NCBI GenBank assembly: GCA_033961575.1
Contig: CM066737.1
Span: 63,384,771 to 63,448,770, forward strand
Direction of reading: 5' to 3'
Source of the DNA: Aselliscus stoliczkanus
Lineage: Eukaryota; Chordata; Mammalia; Chiroptera; Hipposideridae
Length of the DNA stretch: 64,000 bases
Part shown: positions 1-11,970 of the stretch, in pieces
Numbering within the stretch: position 1 is the first letter of the stretch
Layout: each line of letters opens with the position of its first letter
The notes under the pieces: model-generated
What the model was told of the DNA's origin: nothing
Databases searched by the model: none
Seen by the model: the letters and a program-made list of their open reading frames with translations, nothing else
Position numbers and translations under genes: made by a program

Positions 1-645
1 CTGGAATCCAGGTCTCTAAACTCTTTTATGCCACTCTGCTCCTACTAACTGGTCTTGTGGCCTCCATTCCCACACCCCTCTGCAAGAAATTCTCCAGTGC
101 ATTAAGTTTCTTTCTGAAACACCATCAAATTGGGTCAGTCTCCTGCTTAAATCTCTTCAATATCTTACTAAGGCTTTCAGAAAGAAGCTGAACCTTTAAC
201 ACAGCATACAAATACTCATCATGATCTGGACTCTTTTCTAGTAGGCCCACCACATGTACCCTTTTGTTTCAGCCATTAACATCTACCCACAGTTCCTTTA
301 TTCTGCATATTACATCTCTCTACCTTTACATGTGTTGTTCTTTCAACCTAAAATGCCTTACCCTCCCCTTCTTCAATTAACGGCTATTCTTCAAGCCTTG
401 GTGCAAATGTCACCTACTATATAAGCCTCTCTTAGCACACTCAAGCATCCAATTATAGATTTAGATGCCTCTCCATGATGTTTTACCATCACTCTCCCAT
501 GCATATTCCAATCGTTCCTTTTCCACTAGCTCTTTAATCATTAATTTCCCTGTCTCCATCACTCCCTCTCCTTATATCACCAGCCCTCACAATACTGCCT
601 AGCACATAAGAGGTGCTCAGTAAATGTTACATAAATGAAAGCACA
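1..645 (+). repeat. L2 LINE, 3' part
   Basis: Diverged but continuous match to the 3' end of L2: a stretch corresponding to the end of the ORF, the 'aatgcc...ccttcccc' and 'caaatgtcacct' landmarks (350-410), and the terminal 'agcacataagaggtgctcag' (601-620). Confidence 0.75.
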
Positions 646-854
646 AAGCTCAGACTTTATCAACTGAAGTCTAAACATTATTTATCCAATGAAAACAAAT
701 AACTACTCAGGAAGTTACATAATAACCAGAAAATTAACTTCTGTTACTTCAAGTTACTAATTTGACTCTACTATCTAAGGACCCAAAGGCTTCAGGAATT
801 ATACAGAAACACAAAGTCCAAATACAAAAACACCAAAGAATGTTAAGCTGCTCT

Positions 855-945
855 GAGAGTGAGAGAGAGTGAGAGAGAGAGTGAGAGAGAGAGATAGAGA
901 GAAAGAGAGAAAGAAAGAGAGAGAGAGAGTGAGAGAGTGAAAGAG
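855..945. repeat. (GA)n microsatellite
   Basis: Imperfect GA-rich tract with GT and AAAG interruptions, in DIAPH2 intron 1. Confidence 0.95.
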
Positions 946-1668
946 TTGTTAGTTCTACTTTAACACTAACCTCTTTTAATGGTTAAGTCTCTGCCTTAAA
1001 CATGTGGAGTTCAATCATAAAGTTTTTAGAGATCTACTACTCTGACAAAATACATTCCATGGTTGACATCAAATTACTCATCAATTTAAAATTCATGCTG
1101 TTTGATGAGATATTACAATCTGAGCCTAACCAAATAGTTAGATAAAATATAAAACTCTACTAATGAATTATTCAAAATGTGATTAATCCAAAACAAGGTC
1201 GCCTTCATTAAAAAGTCAAAATAAGAGGGTCATTATGAGGGTGTATAGATGAAGACGACTGAAGCAAACTGTTAAATTTTGACTTAATTAATATTAAAAA
1301 GAAGTCGTTGAAATCCTAAAATGTATCTCTGAAAAAATTCTCAGGAATGCCATCAAAAGCTCAGGATATAAATGAAAGTATAAATCCTCTAAATTTGAAA
1401 ATGTGCCTTCCTTCTCCAGTTTTCCAGAACAATGAGGAACTGAATAAAAACAACTGAATCAAAACTTTAAACTTTATGAATCCACTGTACCATAGCTATT
1501 GAGTTAATTTTCTATGCAGTGGAAACTTTATCTTAAGCTAATACCATACTGACATTGTGTAATTAACTTTTTACCTCCAGGTGAATTATCAATCACTTGT
1601 GTGGTCAGTGCTATTTCCCTTCATCACTGACCTCCCTCTCCCCAGTAACTTCCAAGGGAATCAACTGG

Positions 1669-1671
<3 letters not shown>

Positions 1672-1718
<47 letters not shown>

Positions 1719-1763
1719 TCCCTCTCCCTCTCCCTCCCTCCCTCCATCTTTCTTTCCTTTTTC

Positions 1764-1821
<58 letters not shown>

Positions 1822-1837
1822 TCTCCCTCCATCTTTC

Positions 1838-1890
<53 letters not shown>
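1672..1890. repeat. (CT)n / (CCCTCT)n polypyrimidine tract
   Basis: About 215 bp of almost pure pyrimidine on the plus strand: three long CT runs separated by CCCTCT and CTTTCTTTC spacers. The pattern 'ctccatctttctttcctttttc' (spaced) recurs, suggesting unit duplication. Reading frames here give only Ser-Leu or Arg-Glu repeats and are not genes. Confidence 0.95.
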
Positions 1891-1894
<4 letters not shown>

Positions 1895-2224
1895 CCCAAT
1901 AGTTCTTATTCTTCTATAGGTAACAGATGCCTTTGAAAAAACTGATGGAAATATGGGGTCAAGAAAAATGCACATAACTACATACACTCAAATGTTTTCA
2001 TACAAGTTCATGCCCCACACTCACCTGTTACACAAATAATTTCTATTACCTTATGGCTGTTTTATAAACCCACACGTGTACGTGCACACAATTAATGACT
2101 ATTATACTGATTATTAACATAATACTCAAAATAATAAAATTTAGTCTAGGTAAAGCTTTATCTTATTAGCAATATTTTAAGTTAAGAATCCCAGATGAGC
2201 TCTTCTCTAAAAGCCCTTAGGAGA

Positions 2225-2349
2225 GCCGGCCGAGTGGCGCGGTGGTTAAGCACTGGCTTCGGAAACCAGCGGCCCAGGTTCGGATCCCACATATGAGGGC
2301 CAGTGACACTGCCCTCTAAAAAATAAAATAAGTAAATAAATAAATAAAT
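2225..2349 (+). mobile_element. Rhin-1-like tRNA SINE
   Basis: tRNA-type A and B boxes followed by 'gagggccagtgacactgccc' and an A-rich tail. It is flanked by a perfect 12 bp TSD, gcccttaggaga (2213-2224 and 2350-2361). Confidence 0.93.
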
Positions 2350-2461
2350 GCCCTTAGGAGAAAATGCCAAGCCCTTCAATAAGACAAACTCAAAATAGGG
2401 AGTAAGGCATTTATAAAAAAAAGTTTACTAGGTCTCGTTGCTTGGTCAACTTGCTTGCCTG

Positions 2462-2499
2462 AAAAAGTGCTGAAATGTCTAAAAAGTGCTGAAATGTCT
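2462..2499. repeat. Tandem duplication, 2 x 19 bp
   Basis: Two identical head-to-tail 19 bp units ending in gctgaaatgtct. Confidence 0.95.
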
Positions 2500-4240
2500 T
2501 CCTAAATCTGCTTCTATTAACTCTGACACATCTGCTTGTAAAATCACGTGAGGCTCAAAAGTTGTATTTGAGCAAATAAGAATTTCCCACTGATAGTAAC
2601 AAACTCTTAAATTCAAATACTCGTTCTACTATTGTATATCAAGCTATGTTCAACACCAAACACAAACACAAGTTAGCTAGGAACTGAAAGTGATACCAGC
2701 TCATAACTATCTAGTTACCTTGTCAAAGCAAGTAAAACATAAAAGATGAAACAGGACAAATGACCAAAGGAAAAGGAAGACTATAGTCAAGGTCTTATTT
2801 ACTAACTGACAAGAGATAAGCCCTCTCTGTTGAGAACATACTTCCTAAAAGTGAAAGGTTCTTGCTAGATGTACCAAACTATTTGTAGAAACTACCAGTT
2901 CACTTTTATTTTTGCTTAAACTTTTAATCACGGTTTAAACCACAGTTATGCGCTGGGTTTTAAAAAAAAAAAAAGGAAATATGATCACTCTTTTACCACA
3001 AACTGATAAATTTCAAAATCACAACATCAAGATTTTTAAATCCATTAAACTTTGATGATACACTCGCAAAGCTTTTCTAAGTTTCATGATGGAGGGGGCA
3101 CCCATTTAACCCAGCATAGACAATTCACAAAGACCTGGTGACTCAGTTTCTTCACTTGTAAATACTGAGGTAACAGGACCCATTCTCAATTTGCCTCTAG
3201 GTAGGGTGGAATTGATAACACTTTAAATTGTCATTTCCTTCTACCCAAGCAGGTCCCGCCCACGTAATGGAAGGCTGCATATTTCCTTAAACTAGGTATA
3301 ATGTTTTGACCACTCTTTTCCAATATGGACGGTCCATAATTGAAAGGCAAATAGGAGGCAAGGGCGGGAAGTATAACAGGTACACACCAAATGGCCAATG
3401 CCTTAAGAAGCGGTTGGAGTTAAAAACCACCGTCTCCTTTCTAATTATAATCAAGTCGCTGGTTAAACCTGAAAACTAGATGAGCAACATGTGGCTGGTG
3501 CTTCAGAACTAGACGAAGAGCGTTCCGAGACAGAAGCAGCATTGGCTGAATTTGTGCACGAAAACCGTTTCCCCTCATGCCACCCGAATTAGAAAGCTGA
3601 CCCCAAAAAGAGGAACCCTTTTAACTGATGAGTTTAGGAAACTCCAGTATTTCCCAATCTAATAGCGGGCCCCATAGATTTCATTCCTCTGAACATTAAG
3701 TCAGTGGCAGGAAATAGACACTGCTGTTACTGGTTCACACACTCTCAAGACAGTGAGACTTGTCCAGTCAGCCTATGGCTTCTGAGCATTCCTCATCAAC
3801 TAAGTGGAAGTACTGAACGCCTCTGCCTCTTACCCGACAGTTGGTGGTACCTCAACCCAGCCTCCAGCTCCCACGCTCCCCCCACTCTTCCAAGGAAATG
3901 TTTCTTGGGAGCACATGGAGAGGCGAGGAGGAAAAAAAAAAAACGCACGCATGTAGGCGCCTCTCCCTTAGATTTCTGGTAAAGTAGAAAGACTGGGGGC
4001 CTACGTTGTGTTTTTTGTTTTATAAAAGATTTTTTTTTCCAAGTCTGTGGGTAGGCTCCCAAGTATTTGGACTGCAAAGAAGAGAGGTTTTCCTGCCCGA
4101 ACCCGGAGCGTTCAAGAGGCAAAACCCAGCAACTGACAGGGGTGGGAGGGGAATGGAATCGCGCAAAGAAGGTTGGCGCCCACAAGTTGGACAAACAAGA
4201 CCCTACCCAGAACTCCGGGTCTCCCCAAGTTGGGCTGGGG
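2500..4240. other. Unique intron 1 DNA
   Basis: Apart from a MIR-like fragment, no gene or recognisable repeat is visible. Open frames at 3704-3982 and 3796-4251 resemble no protein I know. Confidence 0.6.
3115..3215 (+). repeat. MIR SINE fragment
   Basis: Contains the MIR core 'actcagtttcttcacttgta' followed by an A-rich 'aatactgagg' stretch, as in the 3' half of MIR. Confidence 0.6.
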
Positions 4241-5075
4241 CCTCTCTTCACCCCGCACTGCCTTCCGGGCTGACAAGAGTGAGAACGGGGTTAGGGAGAG
4301 AAGCGGGTGCTCTTCCGCCCCCACGCCGTCTCCGCGCCTCGGCGTGGCCGCCCCTTTAGCGGCTCCCCGAGTTGCACAGCGAGGTCGCGGTAACCCTTGG
4401 GAGGGGGCCCCGGGTCCCCCCGTGCTCAACGGCAGGAGGATCCCAGGGTTCTCGTTGTCCCCAAGGCCGGCGGGGGCTGCGGGAGCACTCACCAATTTGG
4501 GTTTGTTTTTCGTTTCCTCTTCGTTGGCGGCCCGATTCCCCGCGCTCCGCTTGTTGCTCCGGCCCCCACCGGGTTCCTCGCTGCCGCCTCCCGCTCCCGA
4601 CGCCGACGCCCCGGGCTGCTCCATCTTTCTCCGGCCCTGTCACCTGTGCCCTGTAACCCCACCTCTCCTCCACTGAGGAAGCCCCTCGGGGCGGTCCCGC
4701 TGCCCCGCGCTGATTCGGCAGCGCCTCTTCCTGAGGGGGAGTGTGTCTGCCTAGGGAGCTGCCGATTTCAGACCCCCGGGACTCTGGACTCCCAGGCACC
4801 CCGGACGCCACCCGCCGTTACCACTACTCGCCGCTGGGACAAGCCTTGCCCCTGAGAGCAGCTGGAATTATCAGGACCGTCGCCACCGCCCTCAGGGCGG
4901 TGTTTAGGGTGGAGAAAGTTGGTGCCTATCTCTTTAAGAGGGCCTCAACACACGTGATTCATCAAAGTGCCCGCAGTCAGCCGCCAGGGCGCACAGAGCT
5001 GCTTCCTACTCCCTATGCCAAGTCGGCCCCAGCTACTGAGCATGCCCGGCGCAGGACCCGAAGCCCAACGAGAGG
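4240..5075 (-). promoter_or_regulatory. DIAPH2: CpG-island promoter of DIAPH2
   Basis: A GC- and CpG-rich block of about 800 bp surrounds exon 1 in otherwise AT-rich DNA. It holds a GC box (4688-4694), a CACGTG E-box (4951-4956), and a GC-rich segment around 5035-5055 resembling an NRF1 site. I saw no obvious TATA box, so a dispersed housekeeping-type promoter is likely. The 5' UTR must extend right from 4625, but the transcription start cannot be placed by eye. Limits are approximate. Confidence 0.8.
4493..4624 (-). CDS. DIAPH2: DIAPH2 (diaphanous-related formin 2), first coding exon
   Basis: This 44-codon exon encodes a protein starting MEQPGASASG and ending NEEETKNKPKL. I recognise it as the N-terminus of mammalian DIAPH2, differing from the human protein as I recall it by one residue (Ser for Ala at 7). 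DIAPH2 is a Rho-regulated formin that nucleates and elongates unbranched actin filaments; the GTPase-binding, FH1 and FH2 domains lie in later exons outside the window. The ATG has a strong context (A at -3, G at +4), and an in-frame TGA lies six codons upstream (4640-4642), which fixes the start. The exon ends after a TTG codon at a consensus GTGAGT donor (reverse complement of 4487-4492), in phase 0. The open frame running on to 4112 is intron read-through. Exon 1 is low-complexity (Gly, Ser, Glu) and holds no catalytic domain. It lies within a CpG island. Human DIAPH2 is X-linked, so this window is probably X chromosome. Confidence 0.93.
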
Positions 5076-7150
5076 ACTTTAAGCTGCGGCTAAACACTGA
5101 TTTCACTTCCTAGGGGCCTAGCGTGAAATGGGAGGGAACCAGTCCAGAGAGAGACGGTGGAGCCCATTTTAGAGGTGGCGAAACTGAGGCCCGGGTGGAT
5201 TCACGTGTGAGTTCCAGTGGCCGGTGTACCTGAATATCAGCTTCCACTAGTGCAGGCCACAGCAGTTTCCCTGGCAGTGGCCATGCTGGGGGTGTGGCCC
5301 TTCTAGGCTCTGTGGGTGGGGTTGATTGGCAAGGCAACTGGCATCCCATAGGCAAATCACCACGGGGAGCGCTGATTAACTGCCTAGACAGACTGTATGG
5401 TTCAAAGTGGAAAGAGTGGGTGCTTTCTGTTGCCGTGATTGCGTTGCGGCCAAAGAAATACGGTTGTTCCTTTATTCCCACGCTGCTGGGTAGTAGAAGC
5501 AGCAGGCACCCACCGCTTAATCCCCAAGCGGGTATGAGGCTCTTTAAGCAAAGCACCTGTAGAGAGCTAACAATTGGATTGAGTGCTGTTTTTCAGCTTC
5601 CAGAACTACTTTAAATTGTTGTGGGGAGTGAATAAGATCGTGTGTGTCGAAAGTTTGCTTAAAATGTAACTTTAGAAAAATGCAAGGTGTTTTTGTGCAG
5701 CTGCAGCAGGGCACTGCCCATGTTGTTAGTCTCTAGTCCTTGAGTTGTCAGGAAGAGGCCTGCCTGCACAATATTTCTTCCATCCTTTTTAAACGGGCTC
5801 TTTAAAAATAATGTCCACATTGAGAACATTTTGAGGGGCAGGGCAGAATTTGAATGCACCACCAACATAGAATAAAAGCACATATGCGAGGGAAACTACC
5901 TGAAATATAAATTCAGAAACCAAGCCTCTAAACATTTCTGTAGGCCTGTTACTCAGATATCCTTGGGCAATGACTCCTTTTGCCCTTCTCACCTTCAACC
6001 TAAATTCAGCTCTGCTGAATCTAATTTGTTTATGAACATATTTATTGATATTCATAAACATCATTAGGATAAATTTGACCATGCTATAGGCGTGATGAGG
6101 CAATTCACTTGGACAGAGAGTGAAAAGAACATTAGATACCAAAACAGTTTTAATCCCAGCTTTGTCATTAACTGTCTTTTTAATCATGCAGCTGGTCAAC
6201 TATTCAGGGACAGCAGAAAAGAGGGAATACATGCTCCCAGACAGGGTGGACAAGGAGCTCTAAGGTAAATCTGTTTTGTTTAAATTTGATGTATAGTTTG
6301 AATTCAACTCACTATACATGCGTGTGCATGCACACACAATTTAAATTACTTAAATGTCTCCCCTCCTGAAAAGTTGCATAAAAATGGATGCTGCATAAAG
6401 ACATGACCTGTTTATGCAATGGTTTCACGTAATTCCTGTTTGACAGATGTGGGTGTAGTCCATTGCTGAGGGTTCTCAAAGCTCAAATGTTGCTCAATAA
6501 TCTCCTCAGTACACATTTATTTAGCTCCTTAGAGTATACGAAGTGATATACAGAGCGTGGTGGGTTAGAAGGATGAAGCTGACACACTTTCTGCCCTTTA
6601 GAACCTCAATCTATTGGGTTGAGTCTAATTAAAGTCAGTATTTGTTGATGGCCTACTGAGTATTAGATACTATGCTAGGTATTATGGGTACAATAGTGAA
6701 CAAGACAGGTATACTTTGCTCTGATGGAACTTTCTGGCTATTAGGAAGGATATTATGCAAAAATGTATTGAGTAATTACAAGGTACAGAAGGGGGGTGAA
6801 GAGCACGCCAGGCAAACAAAATAATGATAGCATGTGCAGAGACCCTATGGTTAAGAAATTGGGGACGGGGGACAGCTGTTGGCAAGAAAAGAAGCAGAAC
6901 AGATAAACAGCTTCCATATCATGAGGGTCACTACTTATAGGTCTCATTGGTGTGGTTTTAAAAGAGGGGAAGACGTTGTAACACAAAGACTTCTGTTTGG
7001 AGTATGTACATAGACTTTAAAATGGATTGACATCATTTTGAACGGAAGGTTGGGTTTCACTATCCTCAGGCCGGGCAAAGCTACATTTAAAATCAAATTA
7101 GCGGTCCATGTAAAACATTTATAATCTTTACTGCAAAAAATGAAAAACTT
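5076..7150. other. Intergenic DNA upstream of DIAPH2
   Basis: No gene recognised. 5170-5195 resembles a MIR core on the minus strand. About 6625-6760 resembles the 3' region of L2 on the minus strand. The rest is unique. Confidence 0.5.
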
Positions 7151-7310
7151 GGGCTGGCTGAGTGGCACGGTGGTTAAGAGCTGGCTTGGGACGCCAGCGG
7201 CCCCGATTTGGATCCCACATAAGAGGGCCAGTAACACTGCCCTCTAAAAAAAAATAAAATAAAAAAATAAAAAAGAATAAGTATTTAAAAAAAGAAAAGA
7301 AAAGAAAAAA
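7151..7310 (+). mobile_element. Rhin-1-like SINE
   Basis: Full tRNA-related head with a long A-rich tail mixed with 'aaaag' units. The TSD is unclear because both flanks are A-rich. Confidence 0.88.
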
Positions 7311-7366
7311 GTCTGTCCCTGATATGGGTTACATTGGACTTTATTGTGGTTATCACAGCCCCGTCT

Positions 7367-7484
7367 TAATTCTTGTTGTTTGTTTTTCAGCATTTTGCCC
7401 CCGTTAAACAGTAATTACAAACAAATAATTCTTGTTGTTTGTTTTTCAGCATTTTGCCCCCGTTAAACAGTAATTACAAACAAA
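7367..7484. repeat. Tandem duplication, 2 x 59 bp
   Basis: Two almost identical 59 bp units, each containing tgtttttcagcattttgccc and cagtaattacaaacaa. The near identity points to a recent duplication. Confidence 0.95.
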
Positions 7485-8431
7485 CAAACACCCTTCCTTC
7501 AAGCATCTGGGTCATGAAGTTAACGCTGGAAGGAGTCACTGCTCTCCCACAAGGACACTTTGTCCACTGATTATGAACCAGGTACCTCAGGGGTGCAATC
7601 CTAGAGCTGATCTGACTGCACCTGCATTCCTTTATATTTACCATCCTGGGACACACAAATAAGCTGGTGGATGGAGAGACATCATTTCTCTGATGCTGAA
7701 GAAAGAAGGAGGCTACCACCATCAGCGGAGATATCAAAAGTCTATGTTACATCCACTGACCTTTTGGTCTCTCCCTCTGGCCTCTAAGGAGTGTAGCACC
7801 CAATCAACATTAGAACACTGGCTCTGGGAGAACGGAAAGATAAAAGGCTGCTAGACTTTAGCTTTCTTCAAACTGACCTTAGACCCGTTCATTTCCTCAG
7901 AGATTTCCGATGATCCTTATAGTCTCCCTCTGGCTTTCTGGTGTCTCGCTTCTGCTGCAAGTTCTCATCTAAACAATCTGGGGCATTAATAGCGAAATTA
8001 ATATGGATTAGACAAATATGAGAAGTAACCGCCTTCAGGTCATGGAAAAATATTTATGAATTAAAGATTGCCTAAGAATAAACAAGTATTTATTAAGCAT
8101 GTACTATATGGCCAGCACCAAACTAAATGTCCTGCAGATAAAAAGTACCAGACATTCTGTTACACTATGATATATGTCTTCCTGAAAAATCTCTTGTTCT
8201 GCAAAATTGCACACTAAAAATAACAGGACTTCTGGGGGAAATATGCTAATATGCTTAGGGAAGATCACTTAAATCCATTGCAACTTTGTAATCAGAACAC
8301 TAATGAAAACAATTAACTATCCTAATAAAAACACTCACGAGATTAAATCTCCACTGGCTCTGGTACCCAGCATCACAGGCATCAATGCTTGCTAGTCTTC
8401 ATGCTTCCTCTTTCCTGACGTGGGTCCTCAA
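7485..8431. other. Unique intergenic DNA
   Basis: No gene or clear repeat. An 87-codon minus-strand frame (7474-7737) has no recognisable protein signature. 8080-8140 weakly resembles an L2 or MIR end. Confidence 0.5.
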
Positions 8432-8445
8432 GGGCATTCACTTTT

Positions 8446-8564
8446 TTTCTTTTTTTTTTTTTTTTTTGAGGGCACTGTCACTGGGCCCCACATGTGGGAC
8501 CTGAACCGGGGCCGCTGGCCTCCCAAGCCAGTGCCCAACCACCGCGCCACTTGGCCGGCCCATG
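8446..8564 (-). mobile_element. Rhin-1-like SINE
   Basis: Reverse-oriented copy with a T-rich left end. TSD gggcattcactttt (8432-8445 and 8565-8578). Confidence 0.93.
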
Positions 8565-8811
8565 GGGCATTCACTTTTAATAGGTGTCATTTTCATCAGA
8601 ATTAACAATCTAATTGAGGAGGACCCAACTTATGAAAAACACATAGTGAAAGGTCTTTACAGCTTTATTATCAATGCTCACAGCTTCACCAGAAAGTCTG
8701 ATGTTTCAGAAAATTTAGTTGTTGAAGCCACCAAACCAGTCACACTAAAGGGGCAGAGTCTTTATGCAGAATTCTTTTTCTTAAAGTCTTCATATATTGC
8801 TAAGACTTCTT

Positions 8812-8953
8812 TTTTTGTTGTTTTTTGGGTTTTTGTTTTGTTTTGTTTTTTCCTTTTAGAAGGCAGTGTCACTGGCCCTCATATGTGGGATCTGAACCAG
8901 GGCTGCTGGTATCCCAAGCCAGCTCTTAACCACTGTGCCACTCGCCTGGCCCA
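8812..8953 (-). mobile_element. Rhin-1-like SINE
   Basis: Reverse-oriented copy with a long degenerate tail (GTTTT units). TSD ctaagacttctt (8800-8811 and 8954-8965). Confidence 0.93.
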
Positions 8954-8965
8954 CTAAGACTTCTT

Positions 8966-10809
8966 AATTGTGAGAAAGTTTGCTCCTGAACACTTAGGAA
9001 CTGAAAAAGCTAAGAAAATTCATATATGAACCAGGTGGACTTCCACCTTATTTTGACGTCATTCTATTTACAGATCGCTAATTGCGCTATTCACTCTACA
9101 CGCACACTTGTAATGGGACAAACTGTGAAATATAAAATCTCTGCCATCAATAGGAATAAAATCCAGTTGAGAAAACAAACAAGAAGACAAATGTGGGGAA
9201 CAGGAAGAAAACAATTAGCTGCCTAACTCACAGGTACTGACTGTAATTCACATGATATGGTAAAAGGGTGAGATTAGTTAGACCTAGAATAAATGAAGTT
9301 TCCAAGAAGGAGGTAAAACTTGATCTGCCGAGCTATGAAGCACAAATCAGACTTGAATAGGCAAAGGAAAGAAAGGAAGTAAGGAAAAGACAACATATGG
9401 AATGGCCTGGAAACAATACTGACCACTAACATCGAGGGGCCAGTGGGGCTTACTAGAATGGTGAGAACATAGATGTTGAATAATAGTAGGAAACACGGTT
9501 ATCCCCATAGCGTTTTTCCACTCTGTAAACACATTTAAATGTGAGCTGGGAGTAGTAACTGATAAGGATCTTTAGCAGGAACATTATAAAATGAAGTATT
9601 TTAAGGAACTTGTCTATGCAAAATAACTTTGAACACTGATTTTCAAACTTATTCTTCCTTTAGTACAGGTTGTTTTTTTCTAAATAAAACTCTTCACAGA
9701 ACTCCGATATATACAACAGATACACATCCTGTTTGAAGTTAGTCTGGGAGCAGAGACCATAGCCCCACTCATGTCTACTTGGCTTCTCTCTCATTCTCTG
9801 AGGTGACGTTTTGAGACACCACTGCTGAGCTATTAAGTAAAACTAGATAAAGTCCTGCTGGAGAAGGTTGTAAGGATTGGAATTAGAGTAGCCCCAAAGG
9901 AAATGAAGAGAAATAAATGAATCCAAGAGATGTTAAAAATAATAATAATAATAAACTTCCCCTCCACAGATTTTATACAGGAAACAAAGGAAAGGAAAGA
10001 GTAAAAAAGAATTACTAAAATGTTGGCCCAAGGAAATAAAAACAGTGGTACACTGGGAGATATTATCTCAACGGGTGCTTGTCCTTGGCAAACAGGTGCT
10101 TGTCAGCCCAAGCAGCCTGGCACACAGAAATGTAAGAGACTAGGACAGGACGGGGAAAGCTAAGAAGGTTCCTGCAGTCGCCAACAGGAAGAGTCCAACA
10201 GGCTGGTAAAGCAGAAGGGTTGTGTAACAGCTGGCAATCAGCAGGTAGACAGCTAGACCCTGAAATGCAGCTTTGGATATCTGGGCAGGCAGGCAGAGAA
10301 GAGAGCCCAGACAGTCTGATGGCAGACCATAGGCAGAGGTTGAAGCAACCAGTAGTATGTAGCAGGAATCCAGTCATGGGGGGTAAGGGTTAAGAAACCA
10401 ATTAGCGATCCCTTAAGAGATTTGGCAAGACAGTACTAAGCAAGGCAGGGCACCAGGCCTAAAGGAATCCGTGTAGCAGAGGAAGTCCGAGAAGAGAGGC
10501 AGACACAGGGGAATAAAAATGGCACCCAAGACACCCAGTTACTTCAACTAGTTTGTAAGATCAGAGTAGGACAAGAAGCAATAGGTCCACTAGATGCAAA
10601 GCCACCAAACTACCAAAATACTTAAATCCTCCCTGAGTACTAGCAGGATTGGTACCAGTGGAGGAAAAGTGGATAACAAGAAAAGGCTTGGAAACAATGA
10701 CAGCACGCCAAGCAGCAAAAACACTCTCACAAAAATTAGTACAGGAGACAATAGTGTCAATTTCCCTTTTGGTGAAGTGTTCAGACTGATAGAGAATTTG
10801 AGATTCATG
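8966..10809. other. Unique intergenic DNA
   Basis: No gene recognised. A 104-codon minus-strand frame (10063-10377) is Ser/Cys/Leu-rich and matches no family I know. A short (AAT)n run lies near 9938-9953. Confidence 0.5.
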
Positions 10810-10823
10810 CTACCTATAGTTTT

Positions 10824-10937
10824 GTTGTTGTTGTTGTTGTTTTTGAAGGCAGTGTCACTGGCCCTCATATGTGGGACCCGAACTGGGGCCGCTGGCTTCC
10901 CAGGTCAGCGCTTAACCACCGCGCCACTCGGCCAGCC
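10824..10937 (-). mobile_element. Rhin-1-like SINE
   Basis: The tail carries (TTG)n. TSD ctacctatagtttt (10810-10823 and 10938-10951). Confidence 0.93.
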
Positions 10938-11499
10938 CTACCTATAGTTTTTTTACAGTATACTGAAAACCAAGCCTTTGAATTTTCTCTGGAAAATATG
11001 CTTCTAACAATGACCAGACTTTTCCTGTTTCACAATAACCAAAGCCCCAAAATAATTTTCAAGAGTGGCTTAACAGATCATGAATGGTAATTGTCCAATC
11101 TATATGTTACTAAGACATAGGTGTAGTAATAAAGTGGGAGATAAAAACTTTCATTTTGCTTGTTAAATTACGTGAATCAAAGAAACACACATCGGTGTTC
11201 ATAGGGATGCTAGTTTATGAAGGTGAGTTTTTTTAATTAGTATAAACAGTCTCTTGAAGATGAATATAGTTCAAAAGCGAGACTACAATGAATGCAGTTA
11301 AAAAGCTATTATCTCTTTTACTTTGTGATTTGTGTTTATTTCCTGACCTTTTCAAAAATAATTAATTACATGAAAATTAAGGAACACATGTTTGATATCT
11401 GTAAATAATAAAAACAGGTGTTCATATCTGGGTATCTATAGTTAGGCAAGTCTTAGAAATAGGTTTATTTTTGTTTTATATGATATTCTCCCACATAAA

Positions 11500-11970
11500 T
11501 TCTAATAGCTTTATTGAGATATAATTCACATATCATACAATTCATCCTTTTGAAGTATACAATTCACCACTTTTTTGTATATTCATAGGGTTGTACAACC
11601 ATCATTACAATCAATTTTAGAATATTTTCATTACACCAGAAAGAATCCCTTCCTTAGACATCACCCCTTCCCCAGCCCTAAGCAACCACTAATCCACTTT
11701 ATGTCTCTGTAGATTTGCCTATTCTGGGTATTTCATATAAATAGAATCATACAACATATGGTGTTTTGTGACTGGCTTCTTTTAATGAGAAGAATATTTT
11801 CAAGGTTCATCCATCCTACATCAATTTGTATTTGTTCATCATTACCTATTTGTTTCTTGGACACAAATACAAATCAGTTATTTAAGCCACCTCCACTACT
11901 ATATATACACAGTGACAAACATACCTACTTACAATTTCAAGCAGTTGATAGTCTCATGAGAGCAACGTAA
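11500..11970 (-). mobile_element. Old L1 (L1M-type) 3' UTR fragment
   Basis: Reverse-oriented landmarks 'tttattgagatataattcac', 'gtacaattcacc'-like and 'ttgtacaaccatcat' are typical of old mammalian L1M 3' UTRs. Heavily diverged. Confidence 0.75.

Larger units (their letters stand above)
1..4492 (-). other. DIAPH2: DIAPH2 intron 1 (5' part)
   Basis: This is everything downstream of the exon 1 splice donor on the minus strand. It contains an L2 fragment, GA and CT microsatellites, one Rhin-1 SINE, a MIR fragment and unique DNA. No second exon was recognised, so the intron continues past the window edge. Confidence 0.85.

Noticed and set aside
1581..1919. Overlapping Ser/Leu- and Arg/Glu-rich open frames
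   Set aside because: They are translations of the CT/GA microsatellite in all frames, with no start context or conservation expected.
2182..2379. Frames containing [12 protein letters not shown]
   Set aside because: This phrase is the reverse translation of Rhin-1 and appears at each copy; it is not a domain.
4112..4492. Extension of the DIAPH2 frame past the splice donor
   Set aside because: A consensus GTGAGT donor ends the exon at 4493 and the protein diverges from DIAPH2 immediately after KPKL.
4173..5082. Several plus-strand frames of 94-167 codons across the CpG island
   Set aside because: GC-rich DNA has few stop codons; these overlap the real exon antisense and look like no protein.
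10063..10377. 104-codon Cys/Ser-rich open frame as a possible secreted peptide
   Set aside because: No convincing signal peptide, promoter or family resemblance; more likely part of an unassigned old repeat.
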